The notes: generated by a model from the sequence alone, not told the origin. Numbered from the stretch's first letter, positions 27,154 to 37,643 are shown. The stretch: DNA of 64,000 bases from CAVYGN01 sp963796325 (GCA_963796325.1 CAWCLF010000001.1:2170001-2234000), one strand, 5' to 3'. Program-made: numbers and translations.

Positions 27154-28559
27154 CAGATGTCTCCTTTATATTCCGGCACATATTTTTTAATAAGCCTTTT
27201 AATATCCATGGGATCGTATTTTTTCGACGCCTCGGTAAATTCTTCAATCAATTTATCCAGTTCCTGCCTTGATAAAAGGTCTTCCCTGTGATGTGAAATA
27301 AAGAGCTTTTCAAAATTCGTCTTATCCAGGTCTTCCATTTCGCTCAATACTTCTTCATAGAGCTTTTCTCCCGGCCGCAGCCCGGTAAAGACGATGGGTA
27401 TGTCCGCCTCGGAAAAACCCGAAAGCCTTATCATTTCCTTTGCCAGGTCTATTATTTTGACCGGTTTTCCCATGTCCATAACAAAAACATTGCCTGTTTC
27501 TATGGAAGCAGTCTTTATAACCAATCTTGCCGCTTCCCTTATCGACATGAAATACCTTGTTATGTCCGGGCTTGTTACCGTCACCGGACCTCCCCTTTCA
27601 ATCTGTTCCCTGAAAACAGGAATCACGCTTCCGCGGGAACCGAGGACATTTCCAAAACGCGTTAAAGTAAGCCTTGTATTATGCTGGAGGCCGTTCATTG
27701 ATAAAACTATTCTCTCCGCTATGCGCTTGCAGGCTCCCATTACCGAGGTAGGATTGACGGCCTTGTCTGTCGAAACAAGGACGAACCTTTTGATTCCGGC
27801 TTCAACGGATGCGGCCGCCGTATTATAGGTTCCCAGGATATTGTTTTTTACGGCCTCGTCGGGATTGTCTTCCATCAGCGGGACATGCTTATGGGCGGCC
27901 GCATGGAAAACAAAATGAGGACGGTATTTCTTCGATTCATGAAGAAGTTTCGAATAATCGCGGACATCGCCTATCGCATAAGCGAACCTTTTATCCCGGG
28001 CATGCCGGATGATCAATGAATGAATGGAATTTTCGCCATGACCGAACGCAACGACTTTTTGTACCGGAAGTTCAAAAAGCTGGTTGAAGATTTCCGATCC
28101 TATCGAACCTCCGGCGCCGGTAATAAAAACTGCTTTATCCCTGTATTTCCCGGCAATGACGTCCGTATCGAAACCTACTTCCTCCCTGCCTAATAGATCC
28201 GAAGGCTCTATAGTGCGGATCTGGTTATATGTAAAATCTCCTTCAATCACTTCATAAAGGCCCGGTACGATCCTGATTTTTACCGGAGCATTTGAAAGGG
28301 ATTGCATAATATGCCGTACGGCAGACTGGTCGGCGGAAGGGATTGCGATAATGATTTCATCGATCAGCTCTCTTTCTATGACCGTTTTTGCACTGTCTAT
28401 TTTTCCAAGGACGGGGAAACCCAGAATATCTTTTTTACCGCTGTCATCGTCCAGTATTCCGATAAGTTTATATTTTCCGGAAATCCGCTCATTTTCCAGT
28501 ATTTCAGCAATTACAAGTTTTCCGGCATCGCCTGCGCCTATTATAAGAAGGTTTTGCAT
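27153..28559 (-). CDS. CapD/WbpM-type nucleotide-sugar 4,6-dehydratase, no membrane domain
   Basis: A 468-aa SDR of the CapD/FlaA1/PglF group, which forms UDP-4-keto-6-deoxy-HexNAc. Residues 1-120 form a first Rossmann fold (LLIIGAGDAGKLVIAEIL); the catalytic one starts at AVFITGAGGSIGSEI. Also seen are HAAAHKHVPLMEDNPDEA and SVMGACKRIAE, where Met replaces the usual Tyr as in this family, and TRYFMSIREAARLV. Usual members are ~600 aa with four N-terminal membrane helices; these are absent, so it is likely soluble. Confidence 0.85.
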   Translation of the reverse strand: MQNLLIIGAGDAGKLVIAEILENERISGKYKLIGILDDDSGKKDILGFPVLGKIDSAKTVIERELIDEIIIAIPSADQSAVRHIMQSLSNAPVKIRIVPGLYEVIEGDFTYNQIRTIEPSDLLGREEVGFDTDVIAGKYRDKAVFITGAGGSIGSEIFNQLFELPVQKVVAFGHGENSIHSLIIRHARDKRFAYAIGDVRDYSKLLHESKKYRPHFVFHAAAHKHVPLMEDNPDEAVKNNILGTYNTAAASVEAGIKRFVLVSTDKAVNPTSVMGACKRIAERIVLSMNGLQHNTRLTLTRFGNVLGSRGSVIPVFREQIERGGPVTVTSPDITRYFMSIREAARLVIKTASIETGNVFVMDMGKPVKIIDLAKEMIRLSGFSEADIPIVFTGLRPGEKLYEEVLSEMEDLDKTNFEKLFISHHREDLLSRQELDKLIEEFTEASKKYDPMDIKRLIKKYVPEYKGDI

Positions 28560-28566
28560 AAGTTGC

Positions 28567-29712
28567 CTACGATCCTGATCCTATATCATTCAATAATTTT
28601 AAAACGCTTGCTTTAATATCGAATATTTTAAGCGCTTCAGCAAAATTATTTTCATAATATTTTTTATCTATCGGCATCGCCTGGATAATCCTTTCGGCTA
28701 ACTGGCCCGCATTTTCCTTTTCAAAATAAAAACCGAGGCTGTATTTAATAACAAGGTTTTTTAAATCGCCCGCATCGGCAACAATCATCGGTAATTTCAT
28801 CTGCAGCGCTTCCGAAAAAACGACAGGAATGCTGTCAAACCTCGATGGAATAATCAAAAAATCGGCGGTATTCATCAATGAAGAGACTTCTTCCGCTCCT
28901 GCATAGCCATGAATATCCATGTTCTTTATTTGATACTCGTTTTTCCTTTTATTCAATAGCTCTTGATCTTCACCGCCGCCGTAAAGATGAAAATGGCACT
29001 GCACGGCAATGTCATGAGGCAATAAACGGGCCGCTTCCAATAAAAGATCGGCGCCCTTGCTGAAATGATATCTGCCGACGAAAAGGAAGTTCTTTTTAGT
29101 CTTATCGAAGGGGCTTTTAAGGTCCTGTAAAACCGGCCCGGGAAGGACCCTTGTCGTAGGCAGGAATTCGCATTGCCTTCCCCCGATTTTTTGCGTTTCT
29201 TCACTGAGGCTTATTCCGTCGGCATAAACCTTCAAAGATCCTTTCAGGATCATACGGATAAGCCATTTTGTCAGCGGTTTCCTGCCGTAGTTCCAGATGT
29301 CCGAGCCCAGGGACCAGGTTACATAGGGAATTGAATAAAATCTGGAGGCCAGGTAACCCCAGAAACCGGCCGGAATTGCCCACATGCAGATCAATACATC
29401 GAATTTTTCTCTTTGATTGAGTTTAGTTAAAGCTCTCCATCCGTTTATAATAATGGAAAAAAGTATAACAATATCCCGAGGGTTGTAAATTTTAAGAGAG
29501 GAAAGCCCCCCGCCTTTTTTAATGCATTTAAAACGAGTAATATTAATTCCCTCATCATCTGCTGCCGGGCCCGGCCGTTCGGGCGTCAGCACATAAACAT
29601 TGTTTTTCTGTCTTGATAGCTCCATCGCAAAATCCCGGGCAAAAAGGCCTGCGGCTTCGCCGCCTCTGTTCGGGTCCATGGGATAGGAACTTGTTAAAAT
29701 GCATATTTTCAT
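28567..29712 (-). CDS. GT4-family glycosyltransferase
   Basis: GT-B glycosyltransferase of 381 aa. Seen: KICILTSSYPMDPNRGGEAA at the start, PYVTWSLGSDIWNYGR, NFLFVGRYHFSKGADLLLEA (donor domain, ~210) and the E-x7-E-type region FDSIPVVFSEALQMKLPMI, where Asp replaces the first Glu. It is 7 bp upstream of the CapD-like gene and in the same transcription unit as the Wbp set. Sugar unknown. Confidence 0.78.
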   Translation of the reverse strand: MKICILTSSYPMDPNRGGEAAGLFARDFAMELSRQKNNVYVLTPERPGPAADDEGINITRFKCIKKGGGLSSLKIYNPRDIVILFSIIINGWRALTKLNQREKFDVLICMWAIPAGFWGYLASRFYSIPYVTWSLGSDIWNYGRKPLTKWLIRMILKGSLKVYADGISLSEETQKIGGRQCEFLPTTRVLPGPVLQDLKSPFDKTKKNFLFVGRYHFSKGADLLLEAARLLPHDIAVQCHFHLYGGGEDQELLNKRKNEYQIKNMDIHGYAGAEEVSSLMNTADFLIIPSRFDSIPVVFSEALQMKLPMIVADAGDLKNLVIKYSLGFYFEKENAGQLAERIIQAMPIDKKYYENNFAEALKIFDIKASVLKLLNDIGSGS

Positions 29713-29727
29713 TGTAAAGCCTTTAAG

Positions 29728-30825
29728 CTATTTATAAAGCCGGTCGTTATCCTGAATGTCCATCCACATAGCAAAAAAAAGGGCCTGAAAAGAGCTTATA
29801 GACAGGAAAATAAAAACGATCAGCGACTGGTAGGTAACCGACTTGCCCGATACCAATTCCAGGATAATCTGAATAATAACCGGAATATCGAGGACCATCA
29901 GTAAAAAACTCATGTTATAAAGCAGGAAGAGTGGGTGGAAATCCCTGAAAAAATATTTCTTCCATAAACGGTATATAAAAAGCCTGAACAGAAGCAAACT
30001 TACTTTTGGAATCACTTTCCAGATTTTCATTTTGGATTTCTCGCCGACGCGGTATATGGGTTTGATCTCGACCTCTTTTATCGTGCAGTAGGCGATATTA
30101 AGCTTGACCAGCATATCGTTGGGCATGCCGTATTTTTTATATATTTTATAAAGCTGGATCGCATTCAAGGCGTTTAAGCTTATAGCTGTATAGCCTGTCT
30201 GTGTGTCCGAAATATGCCAGTATCCCGAAGCAATTTTCGTCAGGAGAGACAGAACCGAATTTCCCATGAAGCGGGCCCTTGGTATTACGTAAGGAGCGGA
30301 CTTGTGGATAAGACGGTTGCCCTTGACATAATCGATCTTTTCTTCAATCACGGGCCTGCAGATATTTTCAAGCTCTGCAGGGTCCATCTGGCCGTCTCCG
30401 GCCATCACTGCAGTACAATCGATATTATGGTCCTTGCACCATTTGTATCCGGTCGCTATGGCCGCTCCGACGCCGCCGTTTTTTAAATGATCGATAAGTA
30501 TTATCCGGCATGAATCGTTTTCTTTATTATCCGGTTTAGACGGAGTAAAATATTCCGATTCCCTGATATTCATATCGTTCAATACCATTTCCGCTTCGTT
30601 ATACCGGCTGGGTTCTATTATTCTGACGCAGCGTTTTATCTCGATTTCAGACGGGTTTTCTTTTTCAATAAAACCCATTACGACATTAGAAGTATTGTCC
30701 TTTGAACAATCGTTCACGACGATAATGCGGTCGACAAAGGCCGGCATTGTCTCGATCACCATGCCGATCTGCTTTTCTTCATTGTAAGCCGGTACGACAA
30801 CTGCTATGGTTTTATTTAACAGCAT
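29728..30825 (-). CDS. membrane-anchored GT2 (polyprenyl-phosphate sugar transferase-like)
   Basis: A 365-aa GT2 of the dolichyl-phosphate mannose synthase group. Seen: AVVVPAYNEEKQIG, VNDCSKDNT, MAGDGQMDPAEL (metal site), and DTQTGYTAISLNAL. Two hydrophobic segments near the C-terminus (about 300-322 and 333-356) anchor it in the membrane. There is an unusual ~60-residue charged insert (about 50-110) between the donor motif and the catalytic Asp region. It probably loads a sugar on a polyprenyl carrier for the GT-C-like protein encoded upstream. Confidence 0.75.
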   Translation of the reverse strand: MLLNKTIAVVVPAYNEEKQIGMVIETMPAFVDRIIVVNDCSKDNTSNVVMGFIEKENPSEIEIKRCVRIIEPSRYNEAEMVLNDMNIRESEYFTPSKPDNKENDSCRIILIDHLKNGGVGAAIATGYKWCKDHNIDCTAVMAGDGQMDPAELENICRPVIEEKIDYVKGNRLIHKSAPYVIPRARFMGNSVLSLLTKIASGYWHISDTQTGYTAISLNALNAIQLYKIYKKYGMPNDMLVKLNIAYCTIKEVEIKPIYRVGEKSKMKIWKVIPKVSLLLFRLFIYRLWKKYFFRDFHPLFLLYNMSFLLMVLDIPVIIQIILELVSGKSVTYQSLIVFIFLSISSFQALFFAMWMDIQDNDRLYK

Positions 30826-30852
30826 TTTCGCCTCATTAATTTATTTTACAGA

Positions 30853-32289
30853 TCAACTGTGATTGAACCACCCCGCGTCCGCATTGTTCAGGAAAAATAA
30901 AAATCCCCCCGTAATCAATACAAAAACAAGGATCAAAGATAATACCAGTTTAATGATACTGTTGAATCTATTCATGTAGCTTAAGCCGAATAAAACGGCA
31001 ATCCCGCTTAAAACAGGGAAATTATACCTGCCCTGCAGTCCTGCCGCAGCGAACCTGTTTGAGAGGTAGTTAACATATTGAAAACAGAATAATACAATAA
31101 TGTATGCTGAACTTAAAGAGAATAAAACCAGGATATTCTTATCGCTTAAATAGTTCCTGATATTTAAAAGGAAAAGAATAAAAGAAACCATTATGAAAAC
31201 ATTGAATAATATTAAGTCTTTTCCAGTTCTCATCATGCCCCTGTGCGCCAGGATCCCGAAAATCGAGGCTTCTGTAAAGTAAGTATATTCCTTTACATAT
31301 TTAAAAAAGGGTTCGATTTCACGCTGGCCGATTGTTTTATTAAATTCGACATCTCTTGAGAACTGGGGATAATATTTCATCGCATTATCATAGGAAATCA
31401 CCTTATCGGCTGAAGGAAATACCTGGTGATATTTTATTATATTATTCCCATATAGATTGGCGTTTAAAACTGCCAGAATAATGATGACTGCCGACAGGAC
31501 CGCTTCTAACGCTCTAATTTTTCCTTTTAAAAAGATATCCCTGTTCCTGAGAATATCCTTTGAATTGATCAGTAATATCACAAGCTCAATAATAACTAAA
31601 GGCGGATATGTGATCTTTGTCAGGCTCCCGGCCGCCATGGTAAAAAATACCGCCAGGAGGTCCGGCCTGGAATGATTTTTTAAAAAACGGATCAGATGGA
31701 AGATCGACATAACTGCAAGCAGGTTTATCAAATTGTCATAATTGACGGAACCTGAAAGAAAAGCATACATCATCAAGTTTGTCGCTGTAAACAAGGCGGC
31801 AAGCTGAACCCACCCGTCTTTTGTAATTTCCTTTGCCAGATAATAGAGATAAATAAAAGACAGGACTCCCAGCCCGATATTCAGGAACCTGAGATAGATC
31901 GAGTCGCTGATCTGAAAGACATTTAAATAAAGCAGTTTGCCCATAACCAGTTGATATAAATATGGATAGGCGCTTACTGCTCCGAAGGGATAGGTTTCGA
32001 TGCTGTCCTTTATAAAGATTCCGGGGATCTGCCGGTAAAAATGGATTAATGAATAATGATGAATTTCGTCGGGCGGGATCCCCAGTTTAATATTCAACGC
32101 AAAATAAACGGCTTGAATAAGATACCAGGCCAGGACAGCCCAGAATAAGACAGTGAAAAGCTTTTTATCCGACAGCGCATCTTTACAGGGAAGCGCCGGG
32201 TCCTTCAATATATATTTAATTACGAAACCCCTGACCGGCCTGACGATCGAATCGGATATATATTCAAAACCCCGTACTTTCTCAATCAT
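30853..32289 (-). CDS. polytopic GT-C-like membrane glycosyltransferase (GT39/DUF2142-like)
   Basis: A 478-aa protein with about 11 hydrophobic segments. The first extracytoplasmic loop carries an acidic pair in GIPPDEIHHYSLI (~72-84), as in GT-C enzymes that use polyprenyl-phosphate sugars, and SGSVNYDNLINLL follows. The family call is by pattern only. It is next to a GT2 of the polyprenyl-phosphate type, its natural partner. First gene of the minus-strand run ending at 22.8 kb; the 130-bp gap to the divergent GT4 gene must hold promoters for both. Confidence 0.6.
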   Translation of the reverse strand: MIEKVRGFEYISDSIVRPVRGFVIKYILKDPALPCKDALSDKKLFTVLFWAVLAWYLIQAVYFALNIKLGIPPDEIHHYSLIHFYRQIPGIFIKDSIETYPFGAVSAYPYLYQLVMGKLLYLNVFQISDSIYLRFLNIGLGVLSFIYLYYLAKEITKDGWVQLAALFTATNLMMYAFLSGSVNYDNLINLLAVMSIFHLIRFLKNHSRPDLLAVFFTMAAGSLTKITYPPLVIIELVILLINSKDILRNRDIFLKGKIRALEAVLSAVIIILAVLNANLYGNNIIKYHQVFPSADKVISYDNAMKYYPQFSRDVEFNKTIGQREIEPFFKYVKEYTYFTEASIFGILAHRGMMRTGKDLILFNVFIMVSFILFLLNIRNYLSDKNILVLFSLSSAYIIVLFCFQYVNYLSNRFAAAGLQGRYNFPVLSGIAVLFGLSYMNRFNSIIKLVLSLILVFVLITGGFLFFLNNADAGWFNHS

Positions 32290-32419
32290 AAAATCAACCT
32301 GTCAATAATAAACTTCTACCGGATATTATATTCGTCATGGTATTAAAAATCAATAACTCCCGGCCTGAAAGTCTTTAAATATAACCTCATTCTGGACAAA
32401 AGCTCTTATAACCCCTATA

Positions 32420-33778
32420 ATGATCAGTGAATATATGAAGAAAATTGTTTTGCTGGTGCATCAGTTTTTACCGGAATATTACGGCGGAACTGAAATTCTC
32501 ACATTGAACGCTGCCAGGGAATTTATAAAACGCGGATATGAAGTAACCGTATTTACAGGTTTTCCGGTAAATGAACACATCGAGGATAAAAACAGGTTCG
32601 GCAGCTATACCTATGAAGGGATAGATGTAAAATGTTTTTATTACAGCCGTGAACCGATAGGAAGCCAGAAGAACAATTTTGAGATTGAATACAACAATTT
32701 GTTTTTTGCGGGTTTTTTCCGCAGTTTTTTAAAAACCTGGAAACCTGATTTTGTGCATATTTTTCATCTGCTCTATTTATCCGCTTCGGTTCTCGACGTC
32801 TGTAAAGAAGTTAAAATCCCTGTATTCTATTCGGCCACCGATTTCTGGATGATCTGTCCCCAATGCCAGCTTCTGCTGACCGATGGCTCTTTATGCTCCG
32901 GCCCTGACAGGAATTCTCTTAACTGCATAAGGCACATGCTTTATCTGTCCAGGATGAAAAAAATAAAGTTCATTATGAAATTGATTCCCGATTGGATACT
33001 TTTTTTAATGTTAATCGCTGTTAGGAAAGTAATGTTCAGGGCCCTGTCGGAGCGTCCGGAATTTTTCCGGAAAAGGATGAATTATATCGATACGGTTTTT
33101 GTGCCGACTCATTTTATGGGGAAAATGCTGGTTAATAACGGCCTTGAACAGCGGCGCGTTCAGTATTTACAGTTCGGGATTGAAAAAAATAAAATGCCGG
33201 TTAATACTTCGAGAGGAAATTTGCATATCTTAAGGATAGGATATATAGGAACCCTATCATGGCACAAGGGAGTCCATATACTGATCAAAGCCGTCCGGAT
33301 GCTGGCGTCAGGCATTGACGCCGATTTAAAGATATACGGAAGCCCGGATCATTTTCCCGGATATTACCGGCATCTGCAGAAATTAAAACGAGGGGATGAA
33401 AGGATCTCATTTTGCGGTACTTTCCCCAATGAAAAAATTGAAAAGATATTTTCTGGAATCGATGTCCTGGCAGTTCCTTCCATCTGGTATGAAAATACGC
33501 CTTTAATACTCTATACCGCCCAGGCGGCAGGCTGTCCGGTGATAGCGACGGATCTGCCGGGGATGTCTGAAGCCATTGAGAATGAAGTAAACGGGCTGTT
33601 ATTTAAAAAAGGCGATGCAAAAAGCCTCGGGAAGGCCATAATAAGGTTGGCCCTGGAAAGGAACCTGCTGTTAAAAATGTCCGGCAATTCAAGACAGCCG
33701 AAATCGATCTTTGAATATGTGTCAGAAATAGAAAAGAAGTACAATGAAATTAATAGTTTAGAGAAAAATCCCCTTTAG
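32420..33778 (+). CDS. GT4-family glycosyltransferase
   Basis: GT-B glycosyltransferase of 452 aa (or 447 aa from ATG 32435, which gives the usual MKKIVLLVHQF start). Seen: LPEYYGGTEILTLN, then a Cys-bearing stretch SATDFWMICPQCQLL, LCSGPDR and NCI, typical of one GT4 subgroup, RIGYIGTLSWHKGVHILIKA (donor domain) and WYENTPLILYTAQAAGCPVI. It stands alone on the + strand, divergent from the GT-C gene and overlapping the convergent GT2 gene by 29 bp. Confidence 0.78.
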   Translation: MISEYMKKIVLLVHQFLPEYYGGTEILTLNAAREFIKRGYEVTVFTGFPVNEHIEDKNRFGSYTYEGIDVKCFYYSREPIGSQKNNFEIEYNNLFFAGFFRSFLKTWKPDFVHIFHLLYLSASVLDVCKEVKIPVFYSATDFWMICPQCQLLLTDGSLCSGPDRNSLNCIRHMLYLSRMKKIKFIMKLIPDWILFLMLIAVRKVMFRALSERPEFFRKRMNYIDTVFVPTHFMGKMLVNNGLEQRRVQYLQFGIEKNKMPVNTSRGNLHILRIGYIGTLSWHKGVHILIKAVRMLASGIDADLKIYGSPDHFPGYYRHLQKLKRGDERISFCGTFPNEKIEKIFSGIDVLAVPSIWYENTPLILYTAQAAGCPVIATDLPGMSEAIENEVNGLLFKKGDAKSLGKAIIRLALERNLLLKMSGNSRQPKSIFEYVSEIEKKYNEINSLEKNPL

Positions 33779-35507
33779 GGGATAAATTAGGATTGTAATA
33801 AGGATCGCCCCTCTCGAGCCAGCCGCTCCATCTTTTTTTAAATAAAGCAATCTCTTTCCGGAACCGTTTCTGTTTTTCAGGAGTATCCTCGTAACCCCTT
33901 GTCTTCGATTCGGTATGATATAATTCGGCATACGGTGTCCACACTATCAGGCGCCCTTTTTCACAGACCTTAAGACAAAGGTCCACATCTCCGTAAGCCA
34001 ATTCGAATTCTTCGTCAAAACCGCCGGCATCGAGGAATACGGCTTTTTTAACCATCAGGCAGGCTGCCGTAACCGCGCTTAAGTTCTGGACCGCCATCAG
34101 TCTTCCCATATAACCATGGTCATCCCCCGGGAAATTGAGATGGGCATGGGCAGGCAGGCCTCTTTTAGCAATTATTATCCCGGCATGCTGGATCTTCCCG
34201 CCTGGATAATACAATTTTGCTCCGACCGCGCCCACCTCTTTCCTTTGAAGATGCTCAGCCATGCTCCCGATCCAGCCGGGGGAAATTACAACCGTATCGT
34301 TATTCAGGAATAAAACATATTCGCCGCCGGCATAATTAACGGCGTAGTTGTTTATCTTAGAATAATTGAAGGGTTCGTCCAGTTTTATGATTTTAATATT
34401 TTTCAGTTCTTTATATTCGTCATAAAGCCTGAAAACGGATTCATCGCTGCTGTTGTTTTCAACTATGATTATTTCAAAATTCCTGTAGGCAGATTTCTTT
34501 AAAATCGAATCGATGCAGCTCTTAAGATCGCCGGTATGGTTATGGTTCGGAATGATGATTGAAACAAGCGGTTCCTTTTCAATATGGTAAGAAACCCTGT
34601 AGCTGTCCGTGTACAGGCCGTCCGTCACTTTTCCTTTAAGGTTCCTCATTGTAAGATCCTCTGTAAGAGCCCTTTTTGACGAATCGAAAGCATATGTTTT
34701 TGCCCACTGATTTCCCGACATGGAACCCCTGCCGATTCTCCAGTGATATAATATCTTTGGGATGTGAACTATCCTTCCGGCTATTTCAGAAGCCCTCAAT
34801 ATTAAATCGTAATCCTGCGAACCGTCGAAGCCGCCTCTAAACCATCCCGCCTTTTCCCCAAGAGTCCGTTTTAAAACAAGAAAGTGGCATATATAATTAT
34901 AACTTCTTAAAAGATCGGGGCTGTAATCCGGCTTGAAATGCGGGCGAAACCTCGACCTGCCGTTTCCTGAAATTTTATCCTCATCCGAATATATAAAATC
35001 AGTACCCGGATTTTCATTTATGCAGCGGACTATTTCATATAATGCAAAAGGTGCGATCGTATCGTCATGGTCGAGAATCGCTACATATTCTCCCGAAGAA
35101 AGCGATACGGCTTCATTAGTATTCAATGCAATGCCTTTATTGCCGGATAATTTTTTTATTACGATCCTTTTTTCTTTTTTAAATGAATTGTAAATTTGAT
35201 TTCTTCCGGCGTCGATTTTATCGCTTCCGTCGGCTATGCATAATTCCCAGTTCCCGTAAGTTTGATTTACAACCGAGGTTATCATGGCTTTCAATAACAA
35301 TTTCGGAGTATTGTAGGCCGGAACAACGATGCTTATAAGGGGTTCTAATGCAAAAACATATCCTCGTTGCTCATCCAGTTCCATACTGCCGGGTTCATTC
35401 CTTTTCAGCCAGGATTTATATCCTGAAAATATTCTTTTGAATATTTTATTAAACAGGCTGAATTTATATGTATTAATATAGAATAATACCTTCCCGAATA
35501 CCTTCAT
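33750..35507 (-). CDS. tandem-domain GT2 glycosyltransferase
   Basis: A 585-aa protein with two GT2 domains. Domain 1 (about 55-290): SIVVPAYNTPKLLLKAM, CIADGSDK, ILDHDDTIAP metal site, YSDEDKI, DGSQDYDLILR. Domain 2 (about 320-560): VSIIIPNHNHTGDLKSCI, VENNSSDESV, FLNNDTVV, GGFDEEFELAYGDVDLCLKV. This is the layout of O-antigen rhamnosyl/galactosyltransferases that add two residues or alternate linkages. Linkage not readable. Its end overlaps the opposing GT4 gene by 29 bp. Confidence 0.82.
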   Translation of the reverse strand: MKVFGKVLFYINTYKFSLFNKIFKRIFSGYKSWLKRNEPGSMELDEQRGYVFALEPLISIVVPAYNTPKLLLKAMITSVVNQTYGNWELCIADGSDKIDAGRNQIYNSFKKEKRIVIKKLSGNKGIALNTNEAVSLSSGEYVAILDHDDTIAPFALYEIVRCINENPGTDFIYSDEDKISGNGRSRFRPHFKPDYSPDLLRSYNYICHFLVLKRTLGEKAGWFRGGFDGSQDYDLILRASEIAGRIVHIPKILYHWRIGRGSMSGNQWAKTYAFDSSKRALTEDLTMRNLKGKVTDGLYTDSYRVSYHIEKEPLVSIIIPNHNHTGDLKSCIDSILKKSAYRNFEIIIVENNSSDESVFRLYDEYKELKNIKIIKLDEPFNYSKINNYAVNYAGGEYVLFLNNDTVVISPGWIGSMAEHLQRKEVGAVGAKLYYPGGKIQHAGIIIAKRGLPAHAHLNFPGDDHGYMGRLMAVQNLSAVTAACLMVKKAVFLDAGGFDEEFELAYGDVDLCLKVCEKGRLIVWTPYAELYHTESKTRGYEDTPEKQKRFRKEIALFKKRWSGWLERGDPYYNPNLSPKGDFSLNY

Positions 35508-35670
35508 AAATTCATTCGTCCTGTTAATGAATATCTCTATACTAATTTGAATAACAAAACTTCAAATTTATTAATTAGTTACATTAATCATCCAAAAGAA
35601 ATCCATACTTATTAAAATAAGAGGAGATGTTAATCTTTCCGGTTTAGTAAACTCTAATCTATTTGTATAA

Positions 35671-37410
35671 TTAACTTATTATCTCTTTTTTTTGAAAAAT
35701 AGTTTTAATTTCAATTACAGTTTTATAAATAACCAATAAAATAAATGCTATCATTAAAGGATAAACAGAGATAGTATATACGGTAATTATTGCATTGCCC
35801 GAAACAACGGATACCATAGTTAACAGCCATAATCTCGAAAATACGGCAATCAGTAAAGAAAATGTTATGAGGCACCAGACAAAATCCATACGTTTTATTA
35901 TCGATTTAATAAATAAAATTATAAATAATAAAATTGAAATCAATGAAATAATCGGAGTGAAAATCTGATATATTTTTCCAATAAATGTTAAGATTTTGAT
36001 TTTATTGGAATCTAAAATATTAAGATTATTATTTCCTGCGGGAGAGATCTTAGATTCAGTCACTTTTTCGATGCGGGTTAATGATTCTTCTGAGCCGGCG
36101 CTTTGCAGCGGAGTGGCATAAAAATTCCGGAAGTTAATTACAAAATCAACAGAATTTATAAAAGTACGGATCAAAGGCTTAAAATATACATTACGCCATG
36201 GGGGAATAAAGCCGACTCGTTTCCCTGAAACGCTTTCCAAAAGCCCGGTATTGCATGCCGAGTTTACTTCAGCCGCCAATCTCCTGTAATAACTCACCTC
36301 TTTTTCAGCGGAAGAATAATAACCTGCTTGGGCAACGGCATCCCTGAATGCCCATGAAATCCACAGGTAATACTCACCATCTTTAATTTCCGGATATTCC
36401 ATGAGCCAGACACCTTTTGCATTTTTTTCCCAGACCCGGATGCCGCTCAGCCAGCCTCTTTTCGAATCAACATCTAAATACGATTTTAGTTCTCTAAAAG
36501 CCGGGCTTACAGCATATATGCGTTCCATTGTTTCCCTTGAAACAGGGTCCTGGGGGATGAATTCCGCAGGTTTAACACGAATCAATGATCCGTATGCTTC
36601 CTGGAAAGGAAGAGAAAGAAAATCCGTTACTGCGAAATTTTTATAATAAACCCAGTTGATTAAAGATATCGAGAAAATGGAAATAAATAATATAAAGACG
36701 GGCGCCAGACAGATCAATATCCTTTTAATACGGTCTGTTATTTGCTTTTTCCAGATAAGGTAAATAGATATAATTATAAAAATAAACAGCCAGGGCAGCA
36801 TCCAATGCCCGTCTTCCCTTGTCAGCCAGAATGCCGAAAAACTCAAGCCCAATCCAGCCGACCAGACTATCATTTTTTTCAGGTTTTCACCTATAGAAAA
36901 AAACATACCTATTGAACAGGCTGTAATAAGAATTACCATGTCCGGGCAGATGGAATCCCTGATTACCCGCGTTACCGGATCTGTTGCAAAACTCATAGGA
37001 TTGAACAGCAGGATTGAATAAATTATTAAAATACTTGAATATTTCTGTACAAGAGGACGTATTGCGATTATAAATATGAAACAGGAAAGAGTATAAAGAA
37101 GATGCTGGGCGAACGAAAGAGGTATGCTCAGTAAAAAACACAACGATATCCAGATAGGATAAAAAGGCCCTTTAATAAGAGTCATATCGTCATAACCGCC
37201 CATCCATTGGCCCTTTAATATACTGACCGCATGGCATACATACCAGTAATCGTCATGAGCCAAATAACCCAATGCGGTTATCGATTGGCTGCCGACAAGC
37301 CATAATTTCAGCAATGTAATTGCAATAATAAAAAAGCAGATTTTAACCGGAAACGGCAAAGGAAGGACGCTTCTAAACCTATCGATCTCATTGATTTTTT
37401 TTGAAATCAT
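35671..37410 (-). CDS. polytopic membrane protein, possible GT-C glycosyltransferase
   Basis: A 579-aa membrane protein of no family I can name. About 11-12 hydrophobic segments are visible, in two blocks (1-265 and 480-575), split by a ~200-residue soluble loop rich in charged and aromatic residues (about 270-470). An early loop has LAHDDYWYVCHA, and a later one FWLTREDGHWMLPW; acidic motifs like these are typical of GT-C enzymes. Its setting among glycosyltransferases supports a role in glycan assembly, but this is inference. Confidence 0.55.
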   Translation of the reverse strand: MISKKINEIDRFRSVLPLPFPVKICFFIIAITLLKLWLVGSQSITALGYLAHDDYWYVCHAVSILKGQWMGGYDDMTLIKGPFYPIWISLCFLLSIPLSFAQHLLYTLSCFIFIIAIRPLVQKYSSILIIYSILLFNPMSFATDPVTRVIRDSICPDMVILITACSIGMFFSIGENLKKMIVWSAGLGLSFSAFWLTREDGHWMLPWLFIFIIISIYLIWKKQITDRIKRILICLAPVFILFISIFSISLINWVYYKNFAVTDFLSLPFQEAYGSLIRVKPAEFIPQDPVSRETMERIYAVSPAFRELKSYLDVDSKRGWLSGIRVWEKNAKGVWLMEYPEIKDGEYYLWISWAFRDAVAQAGYYSSAEKEVSYYRRLAAEVNSACNTGLLESVSGKRVGFIPPWRNVYFKPLIRTFINSVDFVINFRNFYATPLQSAGSEESLTRIEKVTESKISPAGNNNLNILDSNKIKILTFIGKIYQIFTPIISLISILLFIILFIKSIIKRMDFVWCLITFSLLIAVFSRLWLLTMVSVVSGNAIITVYTISVYPLMIAFILLVIYKTVIEIKTIFQKKEIIS

Positions 37411-37643
37411 AATTTCCTCAAATCAAGCATTACCGGGTTTTAAAACACGATTTAATCGGTTATAAGACTGAAAGTGCAATCTTTTACTTTATCCAATATA
37501 TTGATTAGTATTATACTTCAGGGCATTTATTTTGTACAATATATTCAAATTCCTTTATCTGGACAAATCCTGATCAGGCTGTTAAAATATAAACGGATCT
37601 ATTTTTATTTCTTGCAGAGGATTCCCGGGAGTCTTGGAAATTA

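Noticed and set aside
32300..32419. TATAAT directly before ATG 32420 as a promoter
   Set aside because: No matching -35 at the right distance and the hexamer runs into the start codon.
33768..33783. ATCCCC-TTTA-GGGGAT hairpin with a T-run on the minus strand
   Set aside because: Short 6-bp stem inside the coding 3' end of the tandem GT2 gene; too weak to call a terminator.
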